A DNA stretch of 12,977 bases. It comes from Pseudomonadota bacterium (GTDB taxonomy: Bacteria; Pseudomonadota; Gammaproteobacteria; Burkholderiales; Burkholderiaceae_D). Location of the stretch: contig JAEWEK010000316.1 of the NCBI GenBank assembly GCA_023389425.1, forward strand, positions 1-12,977, given 5' to 3'. Both the position numbers and the translations under genes were made by a program. Shown piece after piece: positions 1 through 6,783 of the stretch (position 1 is its first letter; every line of letters starts with the position of its first letter). The notes below the pieces were generated by a model. The model was given only the letters and a program-made list of their open reading frames with translations, made no database searches and was not told the DNA's origin.

Positions 1-680
1 GTGCCGAACACCAGGTGGCCGGTTTCCGCCGCCGACATCGCAAGACGGATGGTCTCCAGGTCGCGCAGCTTGCCGACCAGGATGCAGTCCGGGTCTTCGC
101 GCAGGGCCGAACGCAGCGCGTTGTTGAAGGACAGGGTGTGCGGGCCGACTTCGCGCTGGTTGATCAGGCAGCGCTTCGATTCGTGCACGAATTCGATCGG
201 GTCCTCGATGGTGAGGATGTGGCCGTACTCGGTTTCGTTGAGATGGTTGATCATCGCCGCCAGCGTGGTCGACTTGCCCGAGCCGGTCGGGCCGGTGACC
301 AGCACCAGGCCGCGCGGCTTGAGCGCCAGCTCGGTGAAAATCTTGGGCGCGTTCAGGTCCTCCAGCGACAGGATCTTGGACGGAATGGTACGCAGCACCG
401 CCGCCGCCCCGCGCCCCTGGTTGAAGGCGTTGACGCGGAAGCGCGCCAGGTTCGGGATCTCGAACGAGAAGTCGCACTCGAGCACTTCCTCGTACTGTTT
501 GCGCTGGCCGTCGTTCATGATGTCATAGATCATGGCGTGGACGTCCTTGTGCTCCAGCGGCGGCAGGTTAATCCGGCGCACGTCGCCGTGCACGCGGATC
601 ATCGGCGGCAGGCCGGCGGAGAGGTGCAAGTCCGATGCCTTGTTCTTGACCGAGAAGGCGAGTAGTTCTGCGATGTCCAT
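1..680 (-). CDS. pilT: Type IV pilus retraction ATPase PilT (3' end outside window)
   Basis: Hexameric cytoplasmic ATPase that depolymerises type IV pili, powering twitching motility and DNA uptake. The first 226 codons are present; the C-terminal part runs off the left edge. The start MDIAELLAFS, followed by SDLHLSAGLPPMIRV, matches canonical PilT at residue 1. The PAS-like N-terminal domain covers about 1-100. The Walker A motif GPTGSGKST sits near 130-138, the Asp box LTIEDPIEFVH near 160, and the His box GHLVFG at 221-226 with His222. One key position is odd: the Walker B stretch reads ILVGKLRD, so Lys204 replaces the Glu normally found in ILVGEMRD. It is divergent from yggS with about 76 bp between. 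An AGGGA element lies just upstream of the ATG. The family call is near certain; whether this copy is active is open. Confidence 0.95.
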   Translation of the reverse strand, partial: MDIAELLAFSVKNKASDLHLSAGLPPMIRVHGDVRRINLPPLEHKDVHAMIYDIMNDGQRKQYEEVLECDFSFEIPNLARFRVNAFNQGRGAAAVLRTIPSKILSLEDLNAPKIFTELALKPRGLVLVTGPTGSGKSTTLAAMINHLNETEYGHILTIEDPIEFVHESKRCLINQREVGPHTLSFNNALRSALREDPDCILVGKLRDLETIRLAMSAAETGHLVFG

Positions 681-681
681 T

Positions 682-687
682 TATAAT
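682..687 (+). promoter_or_regulatory. Candidate -10 box for yggS-proC
   Basis: A perfect TATAAT lies in the pilT/yggS gap. It would give a leader of roughly 60 nt before the yggS ATG. I see no good -35 element 17 bp upstream (that position falls inside the pilT start region), so this is a weak inference from one hexamer. Confidence 0.25.
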
Positions 688-700
688 CCCTGTGCTTTGG

Positions 701-719
701 AAGGGCGCATCCCGCCCTT
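701..719. promoter_or_regulatory. Perfect 7-bp inverted repeat between divergent pilT and yggS
   Basis: AAGGGCG (701-707) and CGCCCTT (713-719) form a perfect palindrome around a 5-nt centre (CATCC). It could be an operator for one or both divergent genes, or a hairpin in the leader of either transcript. No T-run follows on either strand, so it is not a typical intrinsic terminator. The arms are seen directly; the role is inferred. Confidence 0.45.
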
Positions 720-756
720 GAGCGTTGAAGCAGAATATTGCCCTCTGTAAAGAATT

Positions 757-1470
757 ATGTCCACCATCTCCATCAGGCTACATGACGTAGAGGCCACAAT
801 CCGCGCCGCCGCCGAGGGCGCGGGCAGGGCGCCGGGCAGCGTGAGGCTGCTGGCCGTGTCCAAGACTTTCGGCGCCGACGCCGTGCTGGAGGCGATGCAG
901 GCCGGCCAGCGCGCCTTCGGCGAGAACTACCTGCAGGAGGCGCTCGACAAGATCGCCGCGGTGGCGCAGGCCGCGCCGGGCGAGGCGGTGGAGTGGCACT
1001 TCATCGGTCCTATCCAAAGTAACAAGACACGGCCGATCGCGAGCCATTTCGCCTGGGTGCATTCGGTGGACCGGCTCAAGGTCGCGCAGCGACTGTCCGA
1101 ACAGCGCCCGCCGGAACTGGGCCCGCTGGATATCTGCCTGCAGGTGAACATCAGTGGCGAAGAGAGCAAGAGCGGCGTCGCGCAAGCGGAGTTGCCGGCG
1201 CTGGCGCGCGCCGTGGCGGCGCTGCCGAACCTGCGCCTGCGCGGCCTGATGGCGATCCCGAAGCCGGAGCGCGATCCGGCGAAGCAGCGGGCGCCGTTCG
1301 CGCACATGCGCGATCTGCTCGAGCGCCTGCGCGTCGACGGGCTGGACGTGGATACGCTATCGATGGGCATGTCCGGCGACCTGCAGGCAGCAGTGGCGGA
1401 AGGCGCGACCATCGTACGCATCGGCAGCGCCATCTTCGGCGCGCGCCATTACGACAAGGGGAATGCATGA
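757..1470 (+). CDS. yggS: YggS/PLPBP family pyridoxal-phosphate homeostasis protein
   Basis: Cytosolic single-domain TIM-barrel protein that binds pyridoxal 5'-phosphate (PLP) and is thought to buffer or deliver it; no enzymatic reaction is established for the family. The 237 residues are the usual length. The PLP Schiff-base lysine is Lys36 in LLAVSK. Other family signatures are FGENYLQEA, HFIGPIQSNK (which starts WHFIGP), LMAIPKP and the C-terminal phosphate-binding segment SMGMSGDL followed by RIGSAIFG. The ATG at 757 has only a weak upstream purine stretch. The stop overlaps the proC start by 4 nt (ATGA), so the two are almost certainly co-transcribed and translationally coupled. The yggS-proC pairing is widespread in bacteria and fits a link between PLP and amino-acid metabolism. 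Confidence 0.95.
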   Translation: MSTISIRLHDVEATIRAAAEGAGRAPGSVRLLAVSKTFGADAVLEAMQAGQRAFGENYLQEALDKIAAVAQAAPGEAVEWHFIGPIQSNKTRPIASHFAWVHSVDRLKVAQRLSEQRPPELGPLDICLQVNISGEESKSGVAQAELPALARAVAALPNLRLRGLMAIPKPERDPAKQRAPFAHMRDLLERLRVDGLDVDTLSMGMSGDLQAAVAEGATIVRIGSAIFGARHYDKGNA

Positions 1471-2288
1471 AGATCAGTTTCATCGGTGGCGGAAATATGG
1501 CCACCGCGCTGCTGGCCGGCCTGGTGGGCAAGCTGGCGGCGGGGCCGGACATCCACGTGGTCGATCCGAACGAAGACGCGCTGCAGCGTCTGAATTCGCG
1601 GTACGGCGTGAGTACGGCGCCGTTGATCACGGCGCGCGTGGCCGAGAGCGACGTCGTGGTGCTGGCGGTGAAGCCGCAGCAGATGCGCGAAGTGGCGGCG
1701 TCCTTGCGTGCGGTGCTGGGCGGCGCGAATCCGCTGGTGCTGTCGATCGCGGCCGGCATCCGTGGCGCTGACCTGTCGCGCTGGCTGGGCGGCTACGGCG
1801 CGATCGTGCGCTGCATGCCGAATACGCCGGCGCTGATCGGGCAGGGCGTGACTGGCATGGTCGCGATGCCGGGGGCGAGCGAGGAGCAGAAGTCGGCGGC
1901 GGATGGCATCCTGCGCGCGGTCGGCACGACCGTGTGGCTGGAGCAGGAGGAGCTGCTGGACCCGGTGACGGCGGTGTCGGGCAGCGGGCCGGCGTACGTG
2001 TTCTTCTTCCTGGAGGCGATGCAGCAGGCGGCGCGCGAGCTGGGCTTGTCGGCGGAGCAGGGCAGGGAGCTGGCGCTGGCGACGTTCACCGGCGCGGCGC
2101 AGCTGGCGGCGCAGTCGGACGAGGCGGTTGAGGTGCTGCGGCAGCGGGTGACGTCGAAGGGCGGGACCACTTACGCGGCGATCACGAGCATGGAGCAGGC
2201 TGGCGTGAAGGATGCGATTGTCGCGGCGATCAAGGCGGCGTCGGCGCGCGGCAAGGAGATGGGCGATGAGCTGGGCAAGGATGCCTGA
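1467..2288 (+). CDS. proC: Pyrroline-5-carboxylate reductase
   Basis: Catalyses the last step of proline synthesis, NAD(P)H-dependent reduction of 1-pyrroline-5-carboxylate to L-proline, in the cytosol. The 273-residue length is standard. The N-terminal Rossmann fold starts with ISFIGGGNMA (Gly7, Gly8, Gly9, Asn10), followed by VLAVKPQQM and the active-site region MPNTPALIGQG. The C-terminal dimerisation and substrate domain carries AVSGSGPAYVFFF and the P5CR signature around RVTSKGGTT. The ATG at 1467 overlaps the yggS TGA, and an AAGGGGA Shine-Dalgarno lies a few bases upstream inside yggS. No yggT-type gene follows, as it does in many other genomes. Instead the operon ends in a long inverted repeat facing a minus-strand cluster. 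Confidence 0.96.
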   Translation: MKISFIGGGNMATALLAGLVGKLAAGPDIHVVDPNEDALQRLNSRYGVSTAPLITARVAESDVVVLAVKPQQMREVAASLRAVLGGANPLVLSIAAGIRGADLSRWLGGYGAIVRCMPNTPALIGQGVTGMVAMPGASEEQKSAADGILRAVGTTVWLEQEELLDPVTAVSGSGPAYVFFFLEAMQQAARELGLSAEQGRELALATFTGAAQLAAQSDEAVEVLRQRVTSKGGTTYAAITSMEQAGVKDAIVAAIKAASARGKEMGDELGKDA

Positions 2289-2311
2289 GCTGCCGCCGGC
2301 TACAAAAATGT

Positions 2312-2416
2312 CCGTCGTCCCCGCGCAGGCGGGGACCCATGGACACCGTGCGTAGTCGAATGGCCGTCGCGTAAGCGCAAACTCGGCATGGGTCCCCGCC
2401 TGCGCGGGGACGACGG
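2312..2416. repeat. Dispersed GC-rich inverted repeat, copy 1 (30-bp perfect arms)
   Basis: The arms at 2312-2341 and 2387-2416 are exact reverse complements over 30 bp, with a 45-bp centre. The core of the left arm reads CCCCGCGCAGGCGGGG, itself palindromic. The element fills most of the gap between the 3' ends of the convergent proC and yqjK-like genes, so the RNA from either side could fold and end or be protected there. A related copy is at 6644-6746. It resembles REP/MITE-like intergenic repeats common in Burkholderiales. No transposase or clear target-site duplication is visible. Confidence 0.85.
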
Positions 2417-2431
2417 TCTTAAGAGTAGTGG

Positions 2432-2728
2432 TTAATTCTGCCCGCGCAGCCTTGCCAGCAAGGGCAGCACCTTGCGCGCCACCTCCCACACCGACATCCC
2501 GCCCGCCAGCGCCGACAGCAAGCGCTTCGGCCGCGTCACCAGCAAGCCCAGCGCCACACCGGCAATCGCCAGCACGACCGGCTTGCGCATCCCCAGCATG
2601 CCGGCCAGCCCGCCATCCAGCGGCCCGCGCAGCGCGTCCACTTCCTCGGCCAGGAAACTGCGCTGCATCGCGCACAGCGCGATCAGTTCGGCGCGCCGCC
2701 GCGCCAGCGAGGTCGCGCGCTCACTCAT
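2432..2728 (-). CDS. YqjK-like small membrane-associated protein
   Basis: A 98-residue protein of unknown biochemical role. The ATG at 2728 was chosen because it overlaps the end of the upstream YqjE-like gene by 8 nt and opens with MSERATSLARRRAEL, a basic amphipathic start typical of YqjK-like proteins. A longer reading to 2809 only adds an Arg/Ser-rich stretch translated from the overlap with its neighbour. A hydrophobic segment at about 50-64 (PVVLAIAGVALGLLV) is followed by the basic TRPKRLL. The C-terminal helix WEVARKVLPLLARLR looks amphipathic. Position after YqjD- and YqjE-like genes supports the assignment; sequence alone would be weak. Confidence 0.72.
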   Translation of the reverse strand: MSERATSLARRRAELIALCAMQRSFLAEEVDALRGPLDGGLAGMLGMRKPVVLAIAGVALGLLVTRPKRLLSALAGGMSVWEVARKVLPLLARLRGQN

Positions 2729-3098
2729 TTGCCTGCCCCGCGCCGGTGATGAAATCGATATCGTTGCGCAGCTCCTCGAGCGTGGCCGCGAACACCGGCG
2801 GACGCGCATCGAAGCTCGCTTTCACGCGCGACCAGATCACGATGCCGGCCAGCGCGAACAACACCGCCATGCCGCCCACCGCGAGCAGGCGGTAGCTGTC
2901 CCAGAACAGAAGAATGACAAACAGCGCGGCCAGCATCGCGGCGCCGGCGCCGAGGAACACCGCCATCATGGCCATCGCGAAGTAGCCATACAGGCGGCGC
3001 GCTTCCTCCTGCGCCTCGACCGCGGCCAGCTCCAGCCGCGTATGCAGCATCGCGACCAGGGTCGCGCCGATCCGGCCTAGCGCCGCGCCGAGTGCCAT
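2721..3098 (-). CDS. YqjE-like protein (phage-holin superfamily, DUF-type inner-membrane protein)
   Basis: A 125-residue inner-membrane protein with two hydrophobic segments (about 38-65 and 70-92). An N-terminal amphipathic helix (HTRLELAAVEAQEEARRLYGY) precedes them and a soluble C-terminal tail of about 30 residues follows. This layout, including the LxLAxVEAQEExRR pattern, is that of the Phage_holin_3_6/YqjE family. Despite the name, members are chromosomal and are not known to lyse cells. It lies 1 nt after the YqjD-like stop and overlaps the YqjK-like start by 8 nt, matching the yqjD-yqjE-yqjK order of E. coli. Function is unknown; envelope or stationary-phase stress is plausible from the company it keeps. 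Confidence 0.85.
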   Translation of the reverse strand: MALGAALGRIGATLVAMLHTRLELAAVEAQEEARRLYGYFAMAMMAVFLGAGAAMLAALFVILLFWDSYRLLAVGGMAVLFALAGIVIWSRVKASFDARPPVFAATLEELRNDIDFITGAGQANE

Positions 3099-3099
3099 C

Positions 3100-3420
3100 T
3101 TATTTGCGTGCGATGAGCATGCCGACCACGACGCCCAGCGCCGCGCCCAGTCCGACCGCCTTCCACGGATTCTCCTTGACGTACTCGTCGGTCGCCTTGG
3201 CCGCGACCTTGGCCTTTTCGACGGCGGCCTGCTCCAGGCGGATCAGGTCGTCCTTGGCATTGACGAGGGTCTTTTCGAACTTAGCCTTGGCGGCCTTCAG
3301 TTCTTCGCCCGACAGCTGGCTGCCATGGCGCAGCCACGCTTCGGCGTCGGCGATCACGCTCTTGAGGTCGGACATCAGCTGGTCGCGGGCGCCGGTCTGG
3401 GTAGGGATTCGTTCGATCAT
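3100..3420 (-). CDS. YqjD/ElaB family (DUF883) C-tail-anchored membrane protein
   Basis: A 106-residue protein with a long soluble coiled-coil-prone helix (about 10-80, rich in Ala/Lys/Glu) and a single C-terminal membrane anchor. The anchor is NPWKAVGLGAALGVVVGMLI (85-104), ending in ARK. This anchor, with its glycine-zipper spacing, is the hallmark of DUF883. Known of the family: E. coli YqjD and ElaB are inner-membrane proteins of stationary phase that associate with ribosomes. The ATG at 3420 is preceded by AGAAAGG. It heads a tight three-gene unit. A GATAAT hexamer at 3500-3495 on the minus strand, overlapping the ubiA stop codon, is a possible -10 box. Confidence 0.9.
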   Translation of the reverse strand: MIERIPTQTGARDQLMSDLKSVIADAEAWLRHGSQLSGEELKAAKAKFEKTLVNAKDDLIRLEQAAVEKAKVAAKATDEYVKENPWKAVGLGAALGVVVGMLIARK

Positions 3421-3450
3421 TGATGAGCCTTTCTTACTCGAAGTGTCAGG

Positions 3451-3479
3451 CCCGGTGCGGACGTGGATGATGCACCGGG
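3451..3479. promoter_or_regulatory. 8-bp inverted repeat between ubiA and the yqjD-like gene
   Basis: CCCGGTGC (3451-3458) and GCACCGGG (3472-3479) pair perfectly around a 13-nt loop. It lies after the ubiA stop and 31 nt before the next minus-strand start. There is no T-tract after the stem on either strand, so a Rho-independent terminator is not well supported. A leader hairpin or operator for the yqjD-like unit is equally possible. Confidence 0.4.
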
Positions 3480-3495
3480 TGTATTCCGGACAATA

Positions 3496-4350
3496 TTATC
3501 CTAATGCATAGTCTAACGCGACACCAATGAACACCGCCGCACCCAACCAATTGTTGTGGCGGAAGGCGGCGAAGCAGCGCATGCGGTCGCGGCCGCGGAT
3601 CAGGAAGTAGTGGTAGACCGCCATCCCGCCGGCCAGCGCCATCCCGGCCACGAACCACCAGCGCAAGCCCAGCAGCCAGCCGCAGGCCAGGTCGATTCCC
3701 AGCGCTACGGCGTAGCACAGCATCACGGCGGCCACATCGTAGCGGCCGAAGGTGATGGCGGAGGTTTTGATGCCGATTTTCAAGTCGTCGTCGCGGTCGA
3801 CCATCGCGTACTCGGTGTCGTAGGCAACGGCCCAGAAGACATTCGCCACCAGCAGCCACCACGCCACGGCGGGCACGGCGCCGGTCACGGCGGCAAATGC
3901 CATCGGGATACCGAAGCCGAAGGCAATGCCGAGGTAGGCCTGGGGAATCGCGAAGAAGCGCTTGAAGTAGGGGTAGGTGCCGGCGACGATCACGGCGATC
4001 ACCGACAGTTCCTTGGTCAGCGCGTTCAGCGGCAGGATCAGCAGGAAGGAAACGATGGCCAGCACCAGGGCCACCATGACCGCTTCCCAGCCCTTGATGC
4101 GGCCGCTGGTCAGCGGACGCTCGGCGGTGCGCTTGACGTGCAGGTCGAAGTCGCGGTCGGCGTAGTCGTTGATCGCGCAGCCTGCCGAGCGCATCAGCGC
4201 GGTGCCGGCCACGAAGATGGCGACGATCGCCGGGTCGGGCTTGCCGCCGGACGCCATCCAGAGCGCCCACAAGGTCGGCCACAAGAGGAGGAGGATGCCG
4301 ATCGGCTTGTCGGCCCGGACGAGGCGGAGATAGAGCGCCAGTTTGCTCAT
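3496..4350 (-). CDS. ubiA: 4-hydroxybenzoate polyprenyltransferase
   Basis: Inner-membrane prenyltransferase that joins a polyprenyl diphosphate to 4-hydroxybenzoate, the first membrane step of ubiquinone synthesis. The 284 residues contain about eight hydrophobic helices. The two Asp-rich Mg-diphosphate motifs are intact: NDYADRDFD at 61-69 and DTEYAMVDRDDD at 177-188 (the second followed by KIGIKTSAI). The N-terminal RLVRADKPIGILLLLWPTLW is typical of bacterial UbiA. The ATG at 4350 has no strong Shine-Dalgarno. It starts 36 nt after the stop of the FUSC gene on the same strand, so the two are probably co-transcribed. No ubiC (chorismate lyase) gene is beside it in this window. Confidence 0.96.
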   Translation of the reverse strand: MSKLALYLRLVRADKPIGILLLLWPTLWALWMASGGKPDPAIVAIFVAGTALMRSAGCAINDYADRDFDLHVKRTAERPLTSGRIKGWEAVMVALVLAIVSFLLILPLNALTKELSVIAVIVAGTYPYFKRFFAIPQAYLGIAFGFGIPMAFAAVTGAVPAVAWWLLVANVFWAVAYDTEYAMVDRDDDLKIGIKTSAITFGRYDVAAVMLCYAVALGIDLACGWLLGLRWWFVAGMALAGGMAVYHYFLIRGRDRMRCFAAFRHNNWLGAAVFIGVALDYALG

Positions 4351-4386
4351 GGGATTACGGGAAACTGTTGTGCTGAAGGCAGGATT

Positions 4387-6537
4387 CTACGTCATCCGGA
4401 CCGCTTCCCGCTCGCGGGCGCGGCCGAGCGCCGCACCGATCGCGTCGCGGCTGAGGGCGACGCGGGCCGCATCCTGCTGCAGCAGGCGCAAGCGGCGCTG
4501 CAGCGGTGCCCAGCCCGGCCACTGCGCGATCCATACCGATTGCGCCGGCGGCGCGGCAGCCTGTTCCGGCGGCGCGGCCCCCAGGCTGTCGCGCACCTGG
4601 ACGAATGTGCTGTTGAGCGCGGCATCGACCTCGTCGCGCGGCATGTTTTCCGCATGACGCTGCAGCAGCAGGCGCAAGGCGGCCATGTGGGCCACCAGCA
4701 GGTAGTTCTGCACCATGAAGCGGTTCAGCTCGGCCGGCGCGCGCTGCTTGTCGGCGGGCTCGTCCAGCATGCGGCCCAGCGCCGCGCTGAGCGAGGCAAG
4801 GTTGTCCATGAAGCGCTTGCGGCTGATGCGGTAGTGGAAATCGTCGCCGCTGCGCTTGAGCAGCAGCTCGGCCGCGCCATCGATGTATTTGCGGTTGGCG
4901 TCGAGCACGGCGTCCACCAGCCTGGGCAGGTTCTGGTATTCCCAGTTCGGCAGCACGTAGCTGAAGAAGGTGGCGATCAGGGTGCCGACCAGCGTGTCCA
5001 GCAGGCGCGCGCCGATCACGCCGGTGCTGTGCGGCACCGTCAGGCCGATCAGCAGCAGCGCCTGCATGCTGGCGGCGATGGCCGTGTAGCGATACTTGAT
5101 GTTCAGGAAGGTCGGGCCGGCCGCCGTCGCCACGAACAGGAAGCCGAACAGTACCGCCGGCGCGTGCACGAGATGCAGGATCACGGCCGTCAGCAGGCAG
5201 CCGATGGCGGTGCCGACCAGGCGGTCGGCGCGGCGCTGGCGGGTCATGCTGAAGGTCGGCTTGAGGACGACGGCGATGGTCAGCGCGGTCCAGTAGCCAT
5301 GGGACTGGTAGGGCAGCCAGCCGGTGACGAGGAACGCAGCCGAGATCGCCATCGCCACCCGCAGCGCATAACGGAAGGTGGGCGAGCTCCAGCGCAGGTT
5401 CGACAGCAGCATGCCGATGCTGTAGCGCTGCTGGGTGAGGAAGGGCGTCGGGTCGGCGCTGGCGGCCAGCGGCAGTGCGCCGTGTGGCGCCTGGCTGGCG
5501 CCGTGCATGCGCCCGATGGCCTGGATCACGTCGCGGATGCGGTTGGACGCGCCGCGCAGCACCGCCTGCGCTTCGGCCGCCTCGCCTTCGCCGGGCGGCA
5601 AGGCGTCCAGCATCTTTTGCAGTTCGCGCAGCTCCTCGGTGTAGTCGATTTCCTGATAGGAAGGCCGGTCGCGCGTGGTGGCGTAGGCCACCGATTCGAT
5701 GTCCAGCGCCGCCTTGCTGACGAGGTCGTCCAGCAGCGGCAGGACGGGACCGTCGGCAAAATGCTGGCGCAGCAGCGCGTAGTCGGTGTGGGTCGACAGC
5801 ACCAGCTCGTACAGGTCGAGCATGGCGTAGTGCACCTGCACCAGGATGGTTTCGTTGGCGGTCGGCTTGCCGCGCAAGACCAGGTCGCGCGATGCCTGCT
5901 GCCGCTCGGCCAGCACGCTTTGCTGGCGCACCAGTTTTTCCATCTGGGCCGGCAGGGCATTGGCCATGTCGTAGCAGCCGGCCTTGATGCTGGTATAGCT
6001 CGCCAGCTCGTACAAGGCCTCGGCCAGCACCTGTTGCTTGAGGCGGCGCTGCAGGATCCACACGACAATCATCGCGTACGTCATGTAGCCGGCGCCGCCG
6101 GCGAAGAACAGGGCGCCGTGGCGCAGTGCCTGCAGCGGCGTGGCCGCCGCTTCGCTCGACAGCATCATCACGAACAGGGCCACGAACTGCAGCGGCATCG
6201 CCTTGCGGCCATAGACCACCATCATGCTCGCGAGGAAAGTGACCAGCACGATGACCGTGCGCAGCAGCCATGGCACGGGCGAGCACAGGCTCACCAGCAA
6301 GGCCACCAGCGAGCAGGCCAGCACCCCGGCCAGCATCTCGTTGAACTTGTGCCGCAGCGGACTGGGCAGGTCCATCAGGCTGGTGCACAGCGCGCCGATC
6401 GATACCGCCATCGCGGCCGGCAGGTCGGCGATGGCGTAGGTGAGGCAGGTGAGGCCGACGATGCCCGTGGCGATGCGCAGGCCGGTGTAGAAGTAGTGAC
6501 TGAACAGGAAGGTGCGCGGGGCGAGGGCGTAGTGCAT
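4387..6537 (-). CDS. FUSC/YccS-type inner-membrane protein
   Basis: A 716-residue membrane protein of the fusaric-acid-resistance/aromatic-acid-exporter superfamily. It has the family's repeated layout, with residues counted from the chosen ATG: a first block of transmembrane helices (about 10-165), a helical cytosolic part (166-385), a second membrane block (388-530) and a long helical C-terminal tail. The second block holds the superfamily signature YWTALTIAVVLKP (about 415-427) followed by TRQRRADRLVGTAIG. An upstream TTG at 6567 would add ten residues; I prefer the ATG at 6537 because the added stretch is polar. A perfect TATAAT at 6596-6591 lies upstream. Substrate is unknown. AaeB-type efflux needs a membrane-fusion partner, and none is adjacent, so a YccS/YhfK-like role is more likely. 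Confidence 0.88.
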   Translation of the reverse strand: MHYALAPRTFLFSHYFYTGLRIATGIVGLTCLTYAIADLPAAMAVSIGALCTSLMDLPSPLRHKFNEMLAGVLACSLVALLVSLCSPVPWLLRTVIVLVTFLASMMVVYGRKAMPLQFVALFVMMLSSEAAATPLQALRHGALFFAGGAGYMTYAMIVVWILQRRLKQQVLAEALYELASYTSIKAGCYDMANALPAQMEKLVRQQSVLAERQQASRDLVLRGKPTANETILVQVHYAMLDLYELVLSTHTDYALLRQHFADGPVLPLLDDLVSKAALDIESVAYATTRDRPSYQEIDYTEELRELQKMLDALPPGEGEAAEAQAVLRGASNRIRDVIQAIGRMHGASQAPHGALPLAASADPTPFLTQQRYSIGMLLSNLRWSSPTFRYALRVAMAISAAFLVTGWLPYQSHGYWTALTIAVVLKPTFSMTRQRRADRLVGTAIGCLLTAVILHLVHAPAVLFGFLFVATAAGPTFLNIKYRYTAIAASMQALLLIGLTVPHSTGVIGARLLDTLVGTLIATFFSYVLPNWEYQNLPRLVDAVLDANRKYIDGAAELLLKRSGDDFHYRISRKRFMDNLASLSAALGRMLDEPADKQRAPAELNRFMVQNYLLVAHMAALRLLLQRHAENMPRDEVDAALNSTFVQVRDSLGAAPPEQAAAPPAQSVWIAQWPGWAPLQRRLRLLQQDAARVALSRDAIGAALGRAREREAVRMT

Positions 6538-6590
6538 CGGTTCCAATCGATCGCTTGCCGGGCGCAAGCGCGGTCGAGAATGATGAGCTG

Positions 6591-6596
6591 ATTATA
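6591..6596 (-). promoter_or_regulatory. Candidate -10 box for the FUSC-ubiA unit
   Basis: On the minus strand this reads TATAAT, a perfect sigma-70 -10 hexamer, 53 nt before the chosen FUSC ATG and just downstream of the copy-2 repeat. The region 17 bp upstream is GC-rich (GTCCCG) and has no good -35 match. This is the best promoter candidate in the gap but rests on one element. Confidence 0.4.
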
Positions 6597-6643
6597 CGCC
6601 GGCGGGACCGGGCCGGGACTGGCGCTTGCGCGCGAAGAGAGAA

Positions 6644-6746
6644 CGTCGTTCCCGCGCAGGCGGGAACCCCATTTTGCTTGCGCTGCGGTGCGAGCGGGCT
6701 TTGCGGCTTGCCCAGAAATGGGATTCCCGCCTCCGCGGGAATGACG
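6644..6746. repeat. Dispersed GC-rich inverted repeat, copy 2 (31-bp arms, 3 mismatches)
   Basis: The arms at 6644-6674 and 6716-6746 are reverse complements at 28 of 31 positions around a 41-bp centre. The arm core CCCGCGCAGGCGGG is shared with copy 1 at 2312-2416, while the centres differ. It lies between the stop of the GGDEF-EAL gene and the promoter region of the FUSC gene, both on the minus strand. The RNA hairpin could therefore close the H-NOX signalling operon. No transposase or coding potential is seen in the 200-bp gap. Confidence 0.82.
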
Positions 6747-6783
6747 AGCTTGCTTTAACGCTAAACGCAGGCGGCGCGAGTGA

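Noticed and set aside
2312..2416. CRISPR array or insertion sequence
   Set aside because: It is a single inverted pair, not spaced direct repeats, and no transposase frame lies inside.
1449..2675. A 408-codon open frame on the minus strand across proC and the repeat
   Set aside because: Opposite to proC and running through the inverted repeat; the product is Arg-rich without domains.
2721..3098. Prophage holin and lysis cassette
   Set aside because: The family name includes holin, but the neighbours are YqjD- and YqjK-like, and there is no endolysin or other phage gene.
3451..3479. Intrinsic terminator for ubiA
   Set aside because: The stem is good but no T-tract follows on either strand, so it is listed only as an inverted repeat.
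3556..6591. A 1011-codon open frame on the plus strand
   Set aside because: It is antisense to ubiA and FUSC, which have clear family motifs. Its product is rich in Gly, Arg, His and Gln with no recognisable domain, as expected from the complement of GC-rich codons.
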